NCBI GenBank assembly: GCA_029207755.1
Contig: JARCOQ010000012.1
Location: 3,864,001 to 3,928,000, forward strand
Direction: 5' to 3'
Length of the DNA stretch: 64,000 nt
Source of the DNA: Chamaea fasciata
Lineage: Eukaryota; Chordata; Aves; Passeriformes; Sylviidae
Position 1 is the stretch's first letter, and every line of letters begins with the position of its first letter. A program made the translations under genes and the position numbers. Of this stretch, positions 1 to 13,241 are shown in pieces. Under the pieces are notes generated by a model, which worked only from the letters and a program-made list of their open reading frames with translations, ran no database searches and was not told where the DNA came from.

Positions 1-3000
1 ATTTCTTTTCTGAGTTGGGCTGCTGTTACTGGGCTGAATATGCTGTGCATGCACAGGATCGAATGATTATTAATAGTTCTAGTCTTTCCTGCGTTGCTAG
101 CCGCACAATAATGAAAAAACAGCCTCATGGCCAAGGTACAAATCAGATGGAAATATCACCTGTGAACTTCTCATTCTAAATTTGTACAAAGCAATTAAAA
201 GCCCCTGTACTTACATATTTCTTCTAGACTGCTCTAATGGTTTGGAAGTAACAAGGCAAGATAGACGTTCTGATTAGAGGAGACCAGCACTTCCCAGATC
301 AATAAGAACAGAATGTCCTAATACCTCCTGTACCTCTGGATGAGGGATTCTTTTCCACTGACTTCCAGTTTAGAGGTACTCACAGGAATTTATAACTGTA
401 AAATAAGAGGGTTTCTGCCCCCAAATTCTGAAATAATATAAATTTGCCTACAAATACAGTTGTCCTGCTATATGTATCGCAGTAAAATTCAAGTGTTTCA
501 TGTCACACAAGCTGTATGAACTTTTGGGCACATGTCACGTATGTGATAAACAGGTGAAGGTTCTCTGATGTGCAATGGAACAGGGGACTTTTTTCATTAC
601 TTTAAATATGATTGGTGGATGAACAAGGGTTGGGAACCCGCAGGTTTTAGACAGTGAAACACTGAACAAACTTCCTATTTAGGGGAAATGAAAATGTTAT
701 GTTATGATAATTATATAATAGACAAATCACAGTTTGGAATAAAAAGGAGTAAATTTTTATCTGCTTCTCGCTTTTCGTTTTTATTATAGATTGTGCTTTC
801 AAGCATCATTCAGTTTTGTCAAATGCTTGTGAATCTTTTTCATTGAATTATTGCATTTGCCTCTCTTTTTGTCTAGTTTATTTCTGTTTTTTTCCTTTAA
901 AGATGTTTTTTGTCTTTTAATCTGCAAAGTCATTGGTGCAGCATCTTTTTCTCGGCTGAAAGAAACAGTTTAAGGAGTTGGATTGTTGTGACAGAATTAC
1001 AAGAGCATGTTAGCTCTGTCTGTCTCGCTCCTTTAGGAGTACTGCTGGCTGCTTCTTCTGTGCAGGGTAGTAATTATTCACTGATTTACTTCACTTCATG
1101 TCTTCTGACTCCAACCTTTCCAATCCCTATTACACAGGATGAAAAGAGAGACTTTAAAGTAGTGGTTGCCTAAGGAGAAGGAAAGGTTTTAATGCTATTC
1201 CTAAAACAAGTAATGAAGGGCTTGCATTATCTCAGGGGCAGTATCTCAGTATTAACTATTTGAGCACCTGTAAAATAAATTGAGAAGCTGATTTCCTCTA
1301 TGGAGCTGAGTAGGAAGGTAAGGGATGCTCATCCCTGTACAGTTGAGCTTTTTCCATAAAGAATCTGCTGTGCTATTTCTGTAGCATTAAGAGCCATGCA
1401 GCCCACCACAGAGACATGCCTTTAACACCAAGTCACTTTGGCCTGCTATGCCTCACATTCTTTCAAATGTGCTGTTCTTCAAACCAGTCTCTGCTTCCAC
1501 AGTCCCAATGTGTTTCCTGCTGTTGGAGAATGTCTGTCAGCCCCTTTAGAGTCTTTCTAAGATTTTTCAGGATCCTGACATGCTCTTTGACCCAGCTGCC
1601 TCAACATGCTGCTGTTACTCTCTTGCCTCTCTTCTTTTCTCTAGTCCTGTACAGAATTTGTAGTAATTTTACAGCCTGTGCCTTGTGTTATAATTTAAAA
1701 TGCTGATCTTTAATTGAATTACCTCAGCTGCAGGAGTTTAAAATCACAAGAATGTAGGATTACTGCAATATTCCCTTGTGCCACCTTACATGTCCCATAA
1801 GGCTTGCTCTTACAGGAGGCACAAAGGTGGTGCAAGTCCTGTACTGCCTCTCCCTGGGCCTGCTCTAACATTAGGGCATGGATGAAACATTTCCAATTTC
1901 TCCTAAAGGGCTGCACAGCAGGAGACATTGCACCAGCAGTTTGCAGGATGTGTCGAAAGGCTGCAGCATATGCTCTCTCCTCACTACACTCACCTCCACA
2001 AATTTAACTCCAGCAACTTTAACAGACGCTGAGCATGAGATATTGGGACAATGTATTGATACTCAGGAGGGAATCACACTGGAGGCTTTCTTTCCTTCCT
2101 GCCTTGTTCACAAAACACTGGAAACAAATGAATCTTACTGTTCAGGGTATTGTAGTTCGTGAATGGAAAGCTGTTTTCATGCCTGTAATAAGCTATGAAA
2201 AGTGTTATTCTAAAAAAAAAATCTACTGTAAAATTTAAGTAGTGCTATCTGAAACTGCTGATTTCACTGTGGCCTCAAGTGGCTTATTAACTTCTTTTAA
2301 ACTATTCCTAATAAACAAAGATTCTTATCTGCATTTATTGCCTTTGAATCTTATGGAAGCATCAGTTTCTCACTACAATAAACCCAGATCAAAAAGTGTT
2401 TTCTTTTGAATTCAAATCACCCAGATGGGCATCTCTATCTGAATTCATTCACACAGCTGATTTCTGATCTTCAGCATAGTTGGGAGTTTCATGTGGTAAA
2501 AGGAGTGTAACTTTTTTACACTGAATTATGTATTTATATATGATGAGTGCCAAACAGCCAGAGACAGGGAAACATCCTCCAGTAAACTGTAGTTAATAAA
2601 ATTATTGTCTTTTCATGGAACTCCCATTGACAAGGATCCTTTAAAGATTTCTAGTCCCAATTACATTAGATTTTTTTTACCTAACTTATTGTACTATCAG
2701 CCGATACTGTACTGTTGTAAACATCCTTTCAGTGTGTCCCATTTACAAAGAAGGACCACAGGATTATTTCAAAAGGATAATAATGGTAACTATTTTGTAT
2801 AACATAGGAATTGCCTGCACCATTTAAGAATCCATTATTTTTTGTCTATTTGTTGCAATACCGAATGAGAGTAGTTCTTAAGGTTTCCCATAAACATCAC
2901 AGCAGACGACAAGCATAATTTTTTCTGTTGTAGTTACTATTTCCTACAAACTCTTTTCCTATAATCTGAAAGCAATTTCTATAATGAAAAAAATCTAAGA

Positions 3001-3189
3001 ATTTTTTTCCAATTTGGCTAATACTCAATTTTTACTTTTTTTTTTCCCCATTCATGTCAGGTTCTTCTGAGAACCTATAGAGAGGGAATGCAGATCATTA
3101 GGCAAGGTATTGTTATTAAACAGTGGAAGTCTTCATCAAGTCCTGTTGTGGAGAAGGATCCTGGGCCCATTAATCCCAGCTGCTGAGCG
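1..3189. other. AT-rich unique DNA, no gene seen
   Basis: No reading frame here exceeds about 96 codons and none resembles a known protein. Frames are interrupted on both strands at the rate expected of noncoding AT-rich DNA. A consensus-like donor (GAAG/GTAAGG) lies near 1318 but has no convincing acceptor upstream. No interspersed repeat or tandem array was recognised. The stretch is probably intergenic or intronic. Confidence 0.6.
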
Positions 3190-3240
3190 GCCATAGCTCC
3201 GAGTGGAGTCAGTAGGAGGTAAAGGTGCTCAGCCCCTCCA
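3190..3240. repeat. Relic of an old sauropsid interspersed repeat
   Basis: The stretch carries a short form of a motif that I recall being widespread in reptile and bird genomes: a GAGTGGAGTCAGT-type block followed by AGGTGCTCAGCCCCT. Two other places in this window, near 15387 and 44330, share the GATGCTCAGAACTTCTG form of the same core. The copy is short and diverged, so family name, orientation and boundaries are uncertain. The family resemblance is from memory, not from a search. Confidence 0.3.
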
Positions 3241-4652
3241 GAAGTAGAGAATATTGCATGAAAATAGGTCTATCATAGTAAATTGAAGTGTTACAAGGAA
3301 AGAAAGGATCATTCAACATCTACGATAAAATCTGAATCTCTGGAGACTGTTTTCACACACCAATCTGAGTTGCCGTGTGAAAGATGATACTTTCCGTGCA
3401 AGCCCTCTAAGGAACAGAGCAGATTCCCGTTGCTCCTATATATTTATTTTTGTTGACATGTGTCCTCCTTGTACAAGTTGAAGGTGTAATCCCTCTGTTT
3501 TACCTTGATAGGTGATACTTAAGTACATATTCTGCTTGCTCTCAATTGCTCCCTGGTCCTGGAGCCTGTTGGATCAGTGGCAGTGCGGAACATGCACTGG
3601 GTCAAGTGTGCACTTACAGCTCAGCCTCACAACCACCCAGGCTTTGTGGCCCTGGATGGGTCTTTACACCAAAATTGTGTTAGCAGACTGGACAGAGCTT
3701 AGGAGGCAAAGAAAGTATATGAACCTATGGAGCACAATATATTTGACTTTCAATTTATAATATTTATATTATCATTATCATCATTTATGCTATTTGAAAG
3801 CATCCCTGGAAGCTATTATCTAATAAAAGTATTTTTAATGCTTTGAACAGTAAAACTAGTACATATGTTTATAATTTTTGTTAATCAAGTTTAAAAAAAG
3901 ACTACCAAAATATTTTCAGCCATTGATTATATAATGGGACAATGCATGTTAAATAGCTGACTTTTGCCAGCTTACCTGTTGTAAACATTGGCAATCTTGA
4001 ATGGTTTTCAGTTCACCTCTCTCAAAACAGGTTTTTTTTTGAAAAGGAAATATATTGTATGCAGGGAGAAACCATCTGAACTTGCTATGAAGCTGGTGAC
4101 CCAGAGAGTCACAGCTTGGTTTTCAGTTTACTCTGTTTGGGGGCAGTGAAATTACATTGTTCTTGATATGAGGTCTCTCCCATACCACAGTCAGGTATCT
4201 GGCAATGCCCTTTCAGGGGCTGCCCCTCACATGCACAAGGCATCCTGCTTCTTCCTCAGGACTCTGTCACAGTAGCATTTCCTTACTGTTCCCTGTGGAC
4301 AGTTGCTTTTTTTTGTCAATTCTCTGCGCCAAAAATTGGTAACAAATCCAACTTTTTCCTCCTCTCTACCTGTGGCAAAACACAGTTCTTCTGTCACTTG
4401 CTCAGGTTGTAAAATGCGGTTTGTGGATTTACCAGTCAATTTCAACTGCTCTGCACTCCTGTGGTGGTGCAGGGCAGATGTGTAACATTCTGTAAGACCC
4501 ACTCACTCAGCATGTGTAAACTAATGACAGAGTTGACAGAGATGTTTTAAAACAATGCAGTTGCTTTTCAAAACGTTGCATTCAGCAGTTTGGGCCAACT
4601 GTTAATGATTTGGGGTTGCAGAGAGTAACCAAGTAACACATTGTAAATAATT

Positions 4653-4671
4653 TGTTTGTTTAAAACAAACA
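4653..4671. repeat. 19-nt palindrome with forkhead-like sites
   Basis: TGTTTGTTT (4653-4661) and its reverse complement AAACAAACA (4663-4671) are separated by one base. TGTTTGTTT resembles a forkhead-factor core, so the palindrome offers two inverted candidate sites. AT-rich palindromes this short also occur by chance. Confidence 0.35.
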
Positions 4672-5661
4672 TAGAGTTTAATGTTCTGCTTAAGTCTGTC
4701 TTAGACCTGCATCTTAGTAATTTCAGGATCTCTGTTACTGAGAAGGACTTCTTGGAACTTAAATGTAAGTGTGGGTTTATTGTATTTGTACTGTAAATGA
4801 GCTGTTCTGGAAGAAATCCTTGGAGAATCTCCACCAGGATAGGACACAACAAATACAGCAGCAGCTGCAGCATCAGCATGCTTCTCACACTTTCTGCCAG
4901 CAGCTCAATGAAACATTTTGGCAAGGCAGAGGACCCAGTGGGTGCCAGATTGGCACTGGCACCTATTGTGTTTTCTTTGCCTTATAGGAGTTTTTAAAAA
5001 ACTGCCCATCTATTTTTATGATACTGCAGCTTGAAATAAAGTGGAAAAGGGGGAAATAATTAATTCTTCTCTGGAGTCTCTTCCCTGTCACGGACTTTTG
5101 TCTTTATTCTTCTACTTTCTTCATCATGCTAATTAGGAAAAATATTCAAACCCCTGATGTTGAGGACAGCTCCTGGAACACGATGATACCTTTTAAGGGA
5201 GAGAATTGCCTTGACATAAACACCAGTTTTCTTACATATATTGGTCTCTGTTTTCAAACTTAAGTGTTTGAAGGCATGCTGATCTCATTCAGCACAGCAG
5301 AGAACAGGGCTGCCTTATTTCCAGAACCAGAAACAAACAGCTGTGCCACTGTGGTGTAATGCTCAGGCTAAGTGGAGGACCTGCTGAGGACAGAGCCTAT
5401 CAATTCAAGAAAATTTGCAACATAATTGGCAATACATTACGTTTAACATTGTGTAATTACTAGAAAGGGGATGGAATGGAGTTATCTCAGTGAACATTCT
5501 GTGCAGTGTCTTGGAGTGATTTCTAGATCTGTATTTATGGGCTTTCTTTGTTGACAGTTTCAGCAGGAGACGTTCCACGTTGAATGTAGTTAACTATGGT
5601 CTAGGAGCTAAATTTGTGATTAGAATTCCCCTCAGAATCTGTCTTCAGGAGGTGGAAATGA

Positions 5662-5693
5662 TATGACTACCTGATGCAAAGTATGACTACCTG
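5662..5693. repeat. 12-bp direct repeat with 20-bp period
   Basis: TATGACTACCTG occurs at 5662-5673 and again at 5682-5693, with 8 bases between. This is probably a small replication-slippage duplication. No functional role is evident. Confidence 0.7.
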
Positions 5694-8600
5694 CTTTGTA
5701 AGTAGTGCCTCACATGAGCATCCTCTATAGAGGCTCTGCAGTCACCACCAGTTCCCAATTGACTTGCACGAGAAGTTCAAGCCTGTAAATCCCTAGATCA
5801 CTTGGGACTAGGCCAGCTGACACCATTTGTGATATTCCTGTAGGTTTCATCAACAAATCATCATTGTGCCATTTTTTTTTTTGCACTAATGTGCCATTTT
5901 CTTCAGTTCTGATCTGCACTGAGCAACAAGATGCTGAACTCCGTGTCTTGTCTTTCATCCGTGGTGCTTATGTGGGTGTGTTAGATGAATGGTGGCATAA
6001 AGGAATATATGAGAGTGCAGATTATGCACAGTAAAAACTGATACCACGTTTGGAATTAATACAAGCCCATGATAAATGTAATTAATAAGAACTCTGGAGA
6101 ACCTCAGAAAAAATAATTTTGTTCACACTTGACAGCCAGACTGAAAAATTTGCTTGTGACAAATGCAAAAGGATAGAAGTTGCCTTTGCAAAAGGTATGA
6201 ATGCGTTTAAAGTTTCTAAACAGATGATTGTATTTCATGTTATGAACAGCTATGCTCTGAAGTATGTTTTTGGAGAAAAAGAAATGCTAGGTGCCAGCAC
6301 ATTCCTTCCTGGATCAGAACTCCAAAAGATTTGAGCAACAGCTTGTTTTTGACAGTTAAATGTGTTTTCTTTAAGAAGATCAAACCAAGTTTTATATAGT
6401 ACAGTAGTTTCAGGATTTTAAAAGTCTTTTGTACAAGTAGAGTTTGACAGTATCATTTTGAAAAATGTATTTTAATAATTAATTCTTGTATTTTCCAAAA
6501 ACAAAGACACTTGTTTGACTTCTTGCATCTCACTGAAGTCAGTGAATTTATGTATGTAGAGTTAAACTGCTTACATCTTTATGCCACTGAAGACTTTGAT
6601 GTTATTTATTGTTTAGCAGTTCTGTGGTAAAATTGTCTTCTGAAAGCCAAGTGGATGAAATGCAGAAATATTTACAAAGGGAAGAGAAAAAAAATCCTAA
6701 ATGAATGAGTGCTCATTGGCCACTGAGAATTTTTTAGCAAGATTTAAAACAAGACAGTGATGGTAATCATTATTTGCTGTGCTTTATTTTCTGGATTGTA
6801 AATTAATGCATAAACTAAGTAGATCATTACCTCTGCTTTTGTATAATTGTAGATAAACTATGAGGAAAAAATATCACTGACAAGAAAGTGTGCCTGTGCA
6901 ATTATCTGCTCTCTTGCTGTTTACCATGTCTGACTATAAATGTTTTATTTTGCCCTGACCATGTTAGCTTGAGTAGGGAGGTCAGAGCCATTAGCAGATT
7001 GATCCTTCTCTCCTCCATTTTATGGCCCATATCCATTGTTATTTTCACTCCAATGATTTTTCTATTTCTCTTTCACTACAGCTAATTTAAATAAACAAAG
7101 TTTGGGGTTCTCAACTCTGATTTTCCTTTTTTTCTCTCTGTAGCTGTCTTTTCTCTGAGCTGTCTACTCTTCAGATGGTCATTACCTCTTGTGTGCTCTC
7201 TTACTGATTTTAAACACTTATGTTAGTTTTTGTGAATTTTTCTATTGGGTAGAAATGTTGTGTCTTAGATCATCTCTATTAATTTTGGAATGAGAATGTT
7301 TCCAAACTCTTTATTCATTTTTCTCTCGTGCCTAGCTATAAATTTTCTTAAGCATCTGAATTCAGCAAGGACACCCAGTTGTCATTCAACACTGTTATTA
7401 GCTGCTTTAATTCCAGAGAATCTGCATTTATTTCCACATTTACATGCCTATGTTTTAGTCGTTTGTCTTTTACTGCGGCTGCAATAAGATAGGAGATCCT
7501 TTAACACACAATTAATATTTATCCTGGCAAATGTGACTGAATTGCTCATCACTCTTATAACAGTGTTTGATCAAACTGCCAGTCATTCAGCTTATTAGTG
7601 TCAGCGTTTGTTACTGATTTTTATTGTTCTTCAAGCAGTCTTATTTTCAACTCGCTTGCCAGTATCCTTTTGTTTCTGCACTGCAGAATCTTCAGAACTC
7701 TTCAGCATCCGGGGTCTCGTTCTGGCCAGTATTTTCTTTCACCACAGGACCCCCTGAGTTCTCCCACCATTTCCAAATGAAGTAGCAGACAGTGTAACTC
7801 TGCTCCTCTGTCCTATTTCGTAGGACATTGTTTCTCCACACGTTTACAGTGTCCTCTCAGGCACTGGTAGCAAAGTGGTTGTGCCAAGGTGAACATTTGT
7901 GCAGGAACCCTTCTCAGGAGAATGGTTATTCCTCTTCTTGAAAGTACCATGGGAGTGTTTACATTCCAAGCACAAAGGAACCAGCAACTTGGAGAGAATT
8001 GTGTTTAACAACACCTTTGAAGTAGAGGGCTTCTAATGGAGTAAGTATTAATGAAAGGCAAGAGGATGACAAAATAGTGTTAGAGAAAAATCCAGATATG
8101 AATTTTTGGAATGGATTTAGTGAAGAAACTGCACAATTCTGAAGGAGTCCATAGAATCCAGTGAAGTACAGTTTCCATCTTTATGAAGCCACAATGTAAT
8201 ACAGACTGTAATACAGAAAGGAAAGGATACAAATGGGATGGAGTTAACTTCCCCATGGCAGCCCTCATAGTTCTGTATGTATAGAAGAATAAATACAATG
8301 CCATCATATGAATTTCTATTTTCAGTTCTGGTCACCTTATCTCACAAGGAGTATAAAGGGGAAGAAAAGTAGTTCACAGAATTTATAGTAGATATAACCA
8401 AGTGATATTTTAGTATTATAAACAAGTCAGGCGTAGGAAAAAACCCTTTGAATTTTGTATTTAGTGCAGATTCACAGAGGCATATTAGCCCAAGGCCTTG
8501 TTTGCGTGTCCGGTGCAAAAGAGCTTCATGCACACTGGAAATATTAATAAATCAAATGAGAACAAATATGTGTGCTTGTGATTTTCTTCAAAATAACAGG

Positions 8601-8914
8601 TGTGGAGTGCATGTATTAAGGCACCTGTTTCATTTGGCTGTTATTTGTCCAGAGATGCTTATTCATGCTAAATTTAGCTAGGCTGTGGCAGAGCATGAGT
8701 TCACTCGGGAATGTGAATCTGTGAAATATGCTTTCACTGGAGCATGGTGAATAATTTAACTCACTAAATCTCTTTTTCAGCTTGCCATTTAACTGTGAAT
8801 AGATTTCAATTTTGATTTATTTTGTTCTTCAAGTTATTCAACAAAAGGTTTATGCAAATACATTGCAGCCTTAGGACAGCTCATATATTACCCACAGTGA
8901 TTACCCACTAGCTT

Positions 8915-8932
8915 CTGCTGCTGCTGCTGCTG
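8915..8932 (+). repeat. (CTG)6 microsatellite
   Basis: Six uninterrupted CTG units are present, flanked by a diverged TTCTG. The array is short and lies in noncoding DNA with no surrounding frame that would make it a leucine or glutamine tract. Confidence 0.9.
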
Positions 8933-11124
8933 GGACTGATTCAGTGCTCATTGAAGTCGTTGTAAAGGCTCCTATACACTTCAGTTACAAAATCCTGCAG
9001 ATATTTTTTCCATTGACTTCAGTGAGGATGGGATGAAGTTGTTCTCAGCTGTTCTACTCATGCTCTGTGTCTGGTCAGATAGCTCATGTAAAGGGGTTTT
9101 TGCTGCTTGACAAGATGACTTGAAAATCCACAGAGAGTCCTTAAAGATTATCATGAGACTGTTCCCTCAAAAGCTGTGCATTTCTTCATGGTATTTCATC
9201 TTTCTGAAAAAAAAAAAATTTTGGAAACTCATGTAGTACAAAAATGTCTGCGAGAAGTGATTTAACAGATACCTAATACATTTCTAAGTCATTACATATA
9301 TGTTGTGTATTTACCAATTTACAATCAACTTAAACAATACCTACTATGAATTTATCCATTATATAAAATGAACACTCTAATATGGAAGGAATTTTTTTAA
9401 AATTGCAATATACAGCAATTAAGTGATTTAAAACAGTTATTGATAGCATTGCTTGTAGTATTTTGGAAAATACCTGGTTTCTTGTCAGCAGTGAAGAGAG
9501 TTTGGGTTTCATTTCTTATACTCCGAAGTCTTATTGGGAAATGTATCTGTATAACAAGTACAGGATAACAACTCTCCCTTGCATGATTCATGCAGCTAAA
9601 GAATTTATACACTTTTATATAATTTCCTTTAGTATCTGATTTTTTTCAAGGAGAAAAAATGAAAATGTAAAGACAGTTATATCTAAAATAAAACCTCTTG
9701 AGATACTTAGGGGTTTTTCTCTGTGCTTATGATTTAAAGAACAATGTATTTATTTGGATTCTGTACCATCAATTCTAAGAAAGACCAAAAGAATAATTCT
9801 GAATTTGATTTTATGATTACTGGGCCTTACTTAGTTGTTTATAAATTTAGAAAAAAATTACTTCATTGTTTTATTTTCAGTGTGTGACCATAGAATAATC
9901 TGCGATGATATTGATTGCTTAACCAATTGAAAGATTTAAGTGTGTGCACCTTTCTTTAGTCACTTGGCAATTTTTATGGCAGTCAATTCTTTGAATTCCC
10001 TCCTGACATGACTGATGATGAAATATTTGCATATACTTCATTTATATGCATAAGTATCATTTGACCTATAAATATTACTTTTGTTTACAAAGTCCATAAT
10101 AGCTTATCAACACTTTCTCCAAATCCACCCATCATCTTGATGCACAGTATTTATTTTGATTGTGAATCTTTAGCCTCTCCTCCTTTTCCTGAAGGAAATT
10201 CTTGACTGAATTTTTAGGGGAAATCATAGAAGGACATGGTTTTTCTGTGATTACTTAAGAGATTTATGTGGTTAAACGTCATCTTGTTTATCTCAATCTC
10301 TTCTTTTAATATCACCAAAACTACTTTCCACCCTACTAATTTTTCAGTTTATCTAATAACCTTTATTTAACCTTTTGCATGTTAGATGTTTTGGTAGTGG
10401 TGTGAACCCATGTCCATCATGTTTCTTTTAATGCCATATGCTTGCACTGCTGGATTTTGGATTTCCTTGGATATTTGCAGAAACAGTAAACATAGATCTA
10501 TTTTCTTTCTGATTTCTCATTGCTTGCACATTCCAGGCTTCTATTTTCTTGTAACATTTAGCAGCCAACAGTTACTTCCCTCCTGGACTGTTCCAAGTAC
10601 TCTGTGCCCATGGAGGTTCTTGAAACTATCATTGCAAACGTATTGAGAAAAATAACCTTATTTCTTTTGTTTTGTGAATAAGCTTTTGAAATGCACCTGG
10701 CAAAGGAAAAACAGCAGGTGCCAAGTGATTTGAAGTGTCTGCACTACAATTTTCTATTAAACTAACTGGACAAAGTACTCATCCATGTACAATAACCAGC
10801 AGATGAGAGATGATTTTGTTAGGTTGTATTTTAAGGACTATAGTTAATTCAGTAGATGGCACTATTCCTCCTGAGTCACTGAGTTAATAACCCAGATACA
10901 AGGTGGTTCTCCACTATGACAGTTATCTTCTTTCTTTCTAGATGAGACCGAATAAAATTTTTGAATTTTTGTGTCCATTAAAAATTCCCATGAGATGTTG
11001 GCAAGAACACGGGAAGCTTTCTGCCAAGATTCCAGTTTGATTCTTTGATTTGAACCAATTTATCGTTGTGTTCCTCTGTATCTGGGCACTGCCTGCACCC
11101 CTTTTGGGTTCAAATGATTCATGG

Positions 11125-11164
11125 GGTAGTTCTACATATGGTAATAAAGTGTGGTAGTTCTACA
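11125..11164. repeat. 12-bp direct repeat with 28-bp period
   Basis: GGTAGTTCTACA is present at 11125-11136 and 11153-11164. It is a short spaced duplication with no associated element recognised. Confidence 0.6.
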
Positions 11165-11986
11165 AATATGTAGGCCTGCAGAAGCTCTTGCTATTGCTTC
11201 AAAAAATACAGTGATCGCTCCCACCCACCTACTGCCTCTGATAGTTCCTGGTGGCATGAACATGCCTGTCTGGATTGGGAAACTGGTCTGGGCTGTAACC
11301 AAGGAAGGAATCCACCTGCAAGTTATTTAGCCTGGGTACTTTTCTTGGTCTGGTTCATGTTACAGTGACCAAGAAAGTGCTGTAAGGGAGTGGTATCAAA
11401 CAGGAGAGGATGAAAGTGGCTGACAAGAAGAATTCTTTTATTAACATGAACAGCTTTAAATGTTCATGGCTGCAAACACTAGTGCTGAATTCAAGATTTA
11501 AAACTTGGTTTGGAAACAGTTCCGATTCTGCAAAGTCAGACCCTGGTTTGGCGTGGGATTCTGCTGTATAACCAAAAGGGTTGCAGCTACATGGGGCCCT
11601 GATCCAGCACAGCTTCCCTCTGTTAATTTGTTTGATCCCAGTAAAGCAGGCATAAAACTCTCTATGATGTGTGAGCAAGAGTGACAGCAACACTGTCAAG
11701 TCATCAGGCCCAAGCAGTTCATGTGCTGAGCTGGTGTGAGAGACAACAGGACCATGGCTTCTGGGAGAGTGGGAATGCCAGAGTTCAAAGCTTGCTCAAA
11801 ATAACGTTGATTAGGAGAATTAAATCATGAGAAGAAAAATTGTATGTGCTCTGGATGTGCTTCTGTCCACAGAAATAAGAAGCAGCATAGCCTCAGCTCT
11901 TTCTTCAATGAAAAACTTACTTTTTATTGGATTGGATTTCCCCACTAAAATCTAGGCATTTTTGTCACACTTGTCTTGAAGATAAC

Positions 11987-12003
11987 TTTTTTTTTTTTTT
12001 TTT
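11987..12003 (+). repeat. T17 homopolymer
   Basis: Seventeen uninterrupted thymines. Nothing recognisable flanks the run that would make it the A-tail of a minus-strand retroposed element. Confidence 0.8.
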
Positions 12004-12502
12004 AAGAGTGTGATTTGAATTATTCTGTCATTCTACTTTGTTTCATGGACATTAAGAATGGCAGACATGGTGGCAGTTTCATTGCAGGCATTCAAAGCTG
12101 CCAGAATAAATCCTGAATCTCTTTTAAAAACACTGCAAAATGAGAGGTGAATAAAATGAAATAAAATAGTCCAAAAAACTGTACCAATGATTTATCAAAT
12201 GTCTTTCATTTCACCAGGTGCAAAGTTGCTTTTTTATCCATGAAAAGACTTTAAGGATGGGGTTAAAAATTTGGTGCATTCTGTATATTCAAGTTCAAGC
12301 ACTGGGACTGCTCACATGCATGGGCAGATATTGCATTTGTTGCATTTTTTCCTTGGCCTAATAGTGGCAAGCCAAGAGTATCCATAAATATAACATTGGT
12401 GTTCTCTGTAATGTAGTGCTGACTTTTTAAATCAAGTGGAAAACAAAGGTATTTTAGAGTAAACATGATATAGGCAACCAAAACCATTTTTCTTTCTTTC
12501 AG

Positions 12503-12576
12503 TTAGATATGATGTCTTCTAAAACAGCCAGTGGTCATAAATAGAAAATTATTAAAGATAATGGGCAATTTGAAAG
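12503..12576 (+). other. Candidate noncoding exon with strong splice sites
   Basis: A long pyrimidine tract ending CTTTCTTTCAG (AG at 12501-12502) looks like a consensus vertebrate 3' splice site. Seventy-four bases later AAAG/GTAAGG (exon end 12576) is a near-consensus 5' splice site. All three forward frames contain stops inside the segment, so an internal coding exon is ruled out. It could be an exon of a long noncoding RNA or of a 5' untranslated region, or a decoy exon of the kind common in large introns. No neighbouring exon can be linked to it by frame. Splice-site quality is visible in the sequence. Actual use in a transcript is inference. Confidence 0.25.
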
Positions 12577-13007
12577 GTAAGGGTGGAATTTATTGCTGGG
12601 TCTTGAAATGGCCTAATCTAGAATTAATTTTGTTTAATCACAGTAATAACATTTCACTTGCTTGTTTTGGAAATGTGGTGGGAACACAGCTGCTTTCTCT
12701 GAGGAATGGGTTGTAGCAGCTCGTAGTTGCCTTCCTAATTTGCAGGGTTGGAGCTAATAGGCAGGTAGATATTTCGTGCAGCAGAACACTGGAGTATTTT
12801 TTACTGGAGTATAACTGAATATCAAGTGCTGTTACACAGCAGAGGAATTAGATGTACTTAGTGAAGAGTGGGTGGTATGTAAACACAAAGGTTTGTAGAG
12901 ATGGCCTTTATTTTCTTGCTTATATATTTTTAGTTTTTATAATAATGACTTTTGTCCTGAAATCACCTCCTTGAAACTGGCATCAGCATTGATTAAAGGG
13001 AGAATGA

Positions 13008-13090
13008 CCTGTGATCAAGAGTCAGGGGACCTGGGTAATCTGAGCACTACCCCAGTTTGGTTTCTAATGTCAGGTAAATAACTTTATGCA
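13008..13090 (+). repeat. Possible MIR/CORE-SINE-like relic
   Basis: The segment reads GAGTCAGGGGACCTGGG, then a diverged stretch, then AGGTAAATAACTTTATGCAGG. This parallels the tRNA-related part of ancient MIR-type SINEs, where a GAGTCAGGAGACCTGGG-like block precedes a loss-prone promoter region. It is old and diverged. The match is from memory of the consensus, and boundaries are approximate. Confidence 0.35.
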
Positions 13091-13179
13091 GGTTGTGCAG
13101 TGTTTTGGAGCTGAATCATGGTGATATTCAGGGCTCCTGTGCCTCATCCTACCACCTCACAGAGTGTTTCTCTAGCCAT

Positions 13180-13241
13180 GTTGTCACTACCATGATTTAT
13201 CTCTATTCCTGTTGTCACTACCATGATTTATCTCTATTCCT
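13180..13241. repeat. Perfect 31-bp tandem duplication
   Basis: Two identical head-to-tail copies lie at 13180-13210 and 13211-13241. Each runs from GTTGTCACTACCATG to CTCTATTCCT with no mismatch. Identity between copies implies a recent duplication, or a polymorphic two-copy minisatellite. Flanking DNA shows no further copies. Confidence 0.95.

Larger units (their letters stand above)
3246..8910. other. AT-rich unique DNA, no gene seen
   Basis: The longest frame is on the minus strand at 4568-4924 (118 codons). It is hydrophobic, unrecognised and overlapped by other short frames on the opposite strand. A small direct repeat (5662-5693) and a short palindrome (4653-4671) are listed separately. 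Nothing else stands out. Confidence 0.6.
8933..12484. other. AT-rich unique DNA, no gene seen
   Basis: The stretch contains only short frames. The minus-strand frame at 11355-11699 (114 codons) resembles no family I know. A weak CCATTGACTTCAGTGAGG block at 9010-9027 resembles part of a common sauropsid repeat motif but is too short to call. A 17-base T run lies at 11987-12003, and GGTAGTTCTACA is repeated at 11125 and 11153. Confidence 0.6.

Noticed and set aside
4568..4924. 118-codon minus-strand frame, leucine-rich
   Set aside because: Unrecognised, with composition typical of translated AT-rich DNA, and overlapped by frames on the + strand.
8915..8932. (CTG)6 as a coding or disease-type triplet repeat
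   Set aside because: No coding frame around it and too few units for instability.
9010..9027. CCATTGACTTCAGTGAGG resembling a common sauropsid repeat motif
   Set aside because: Too short and isolated to call as a repeat copy.
11355..11699. 114-codon minus-strand frame
   Set aside because: No recognisable protein and no splice or start signals to support it.
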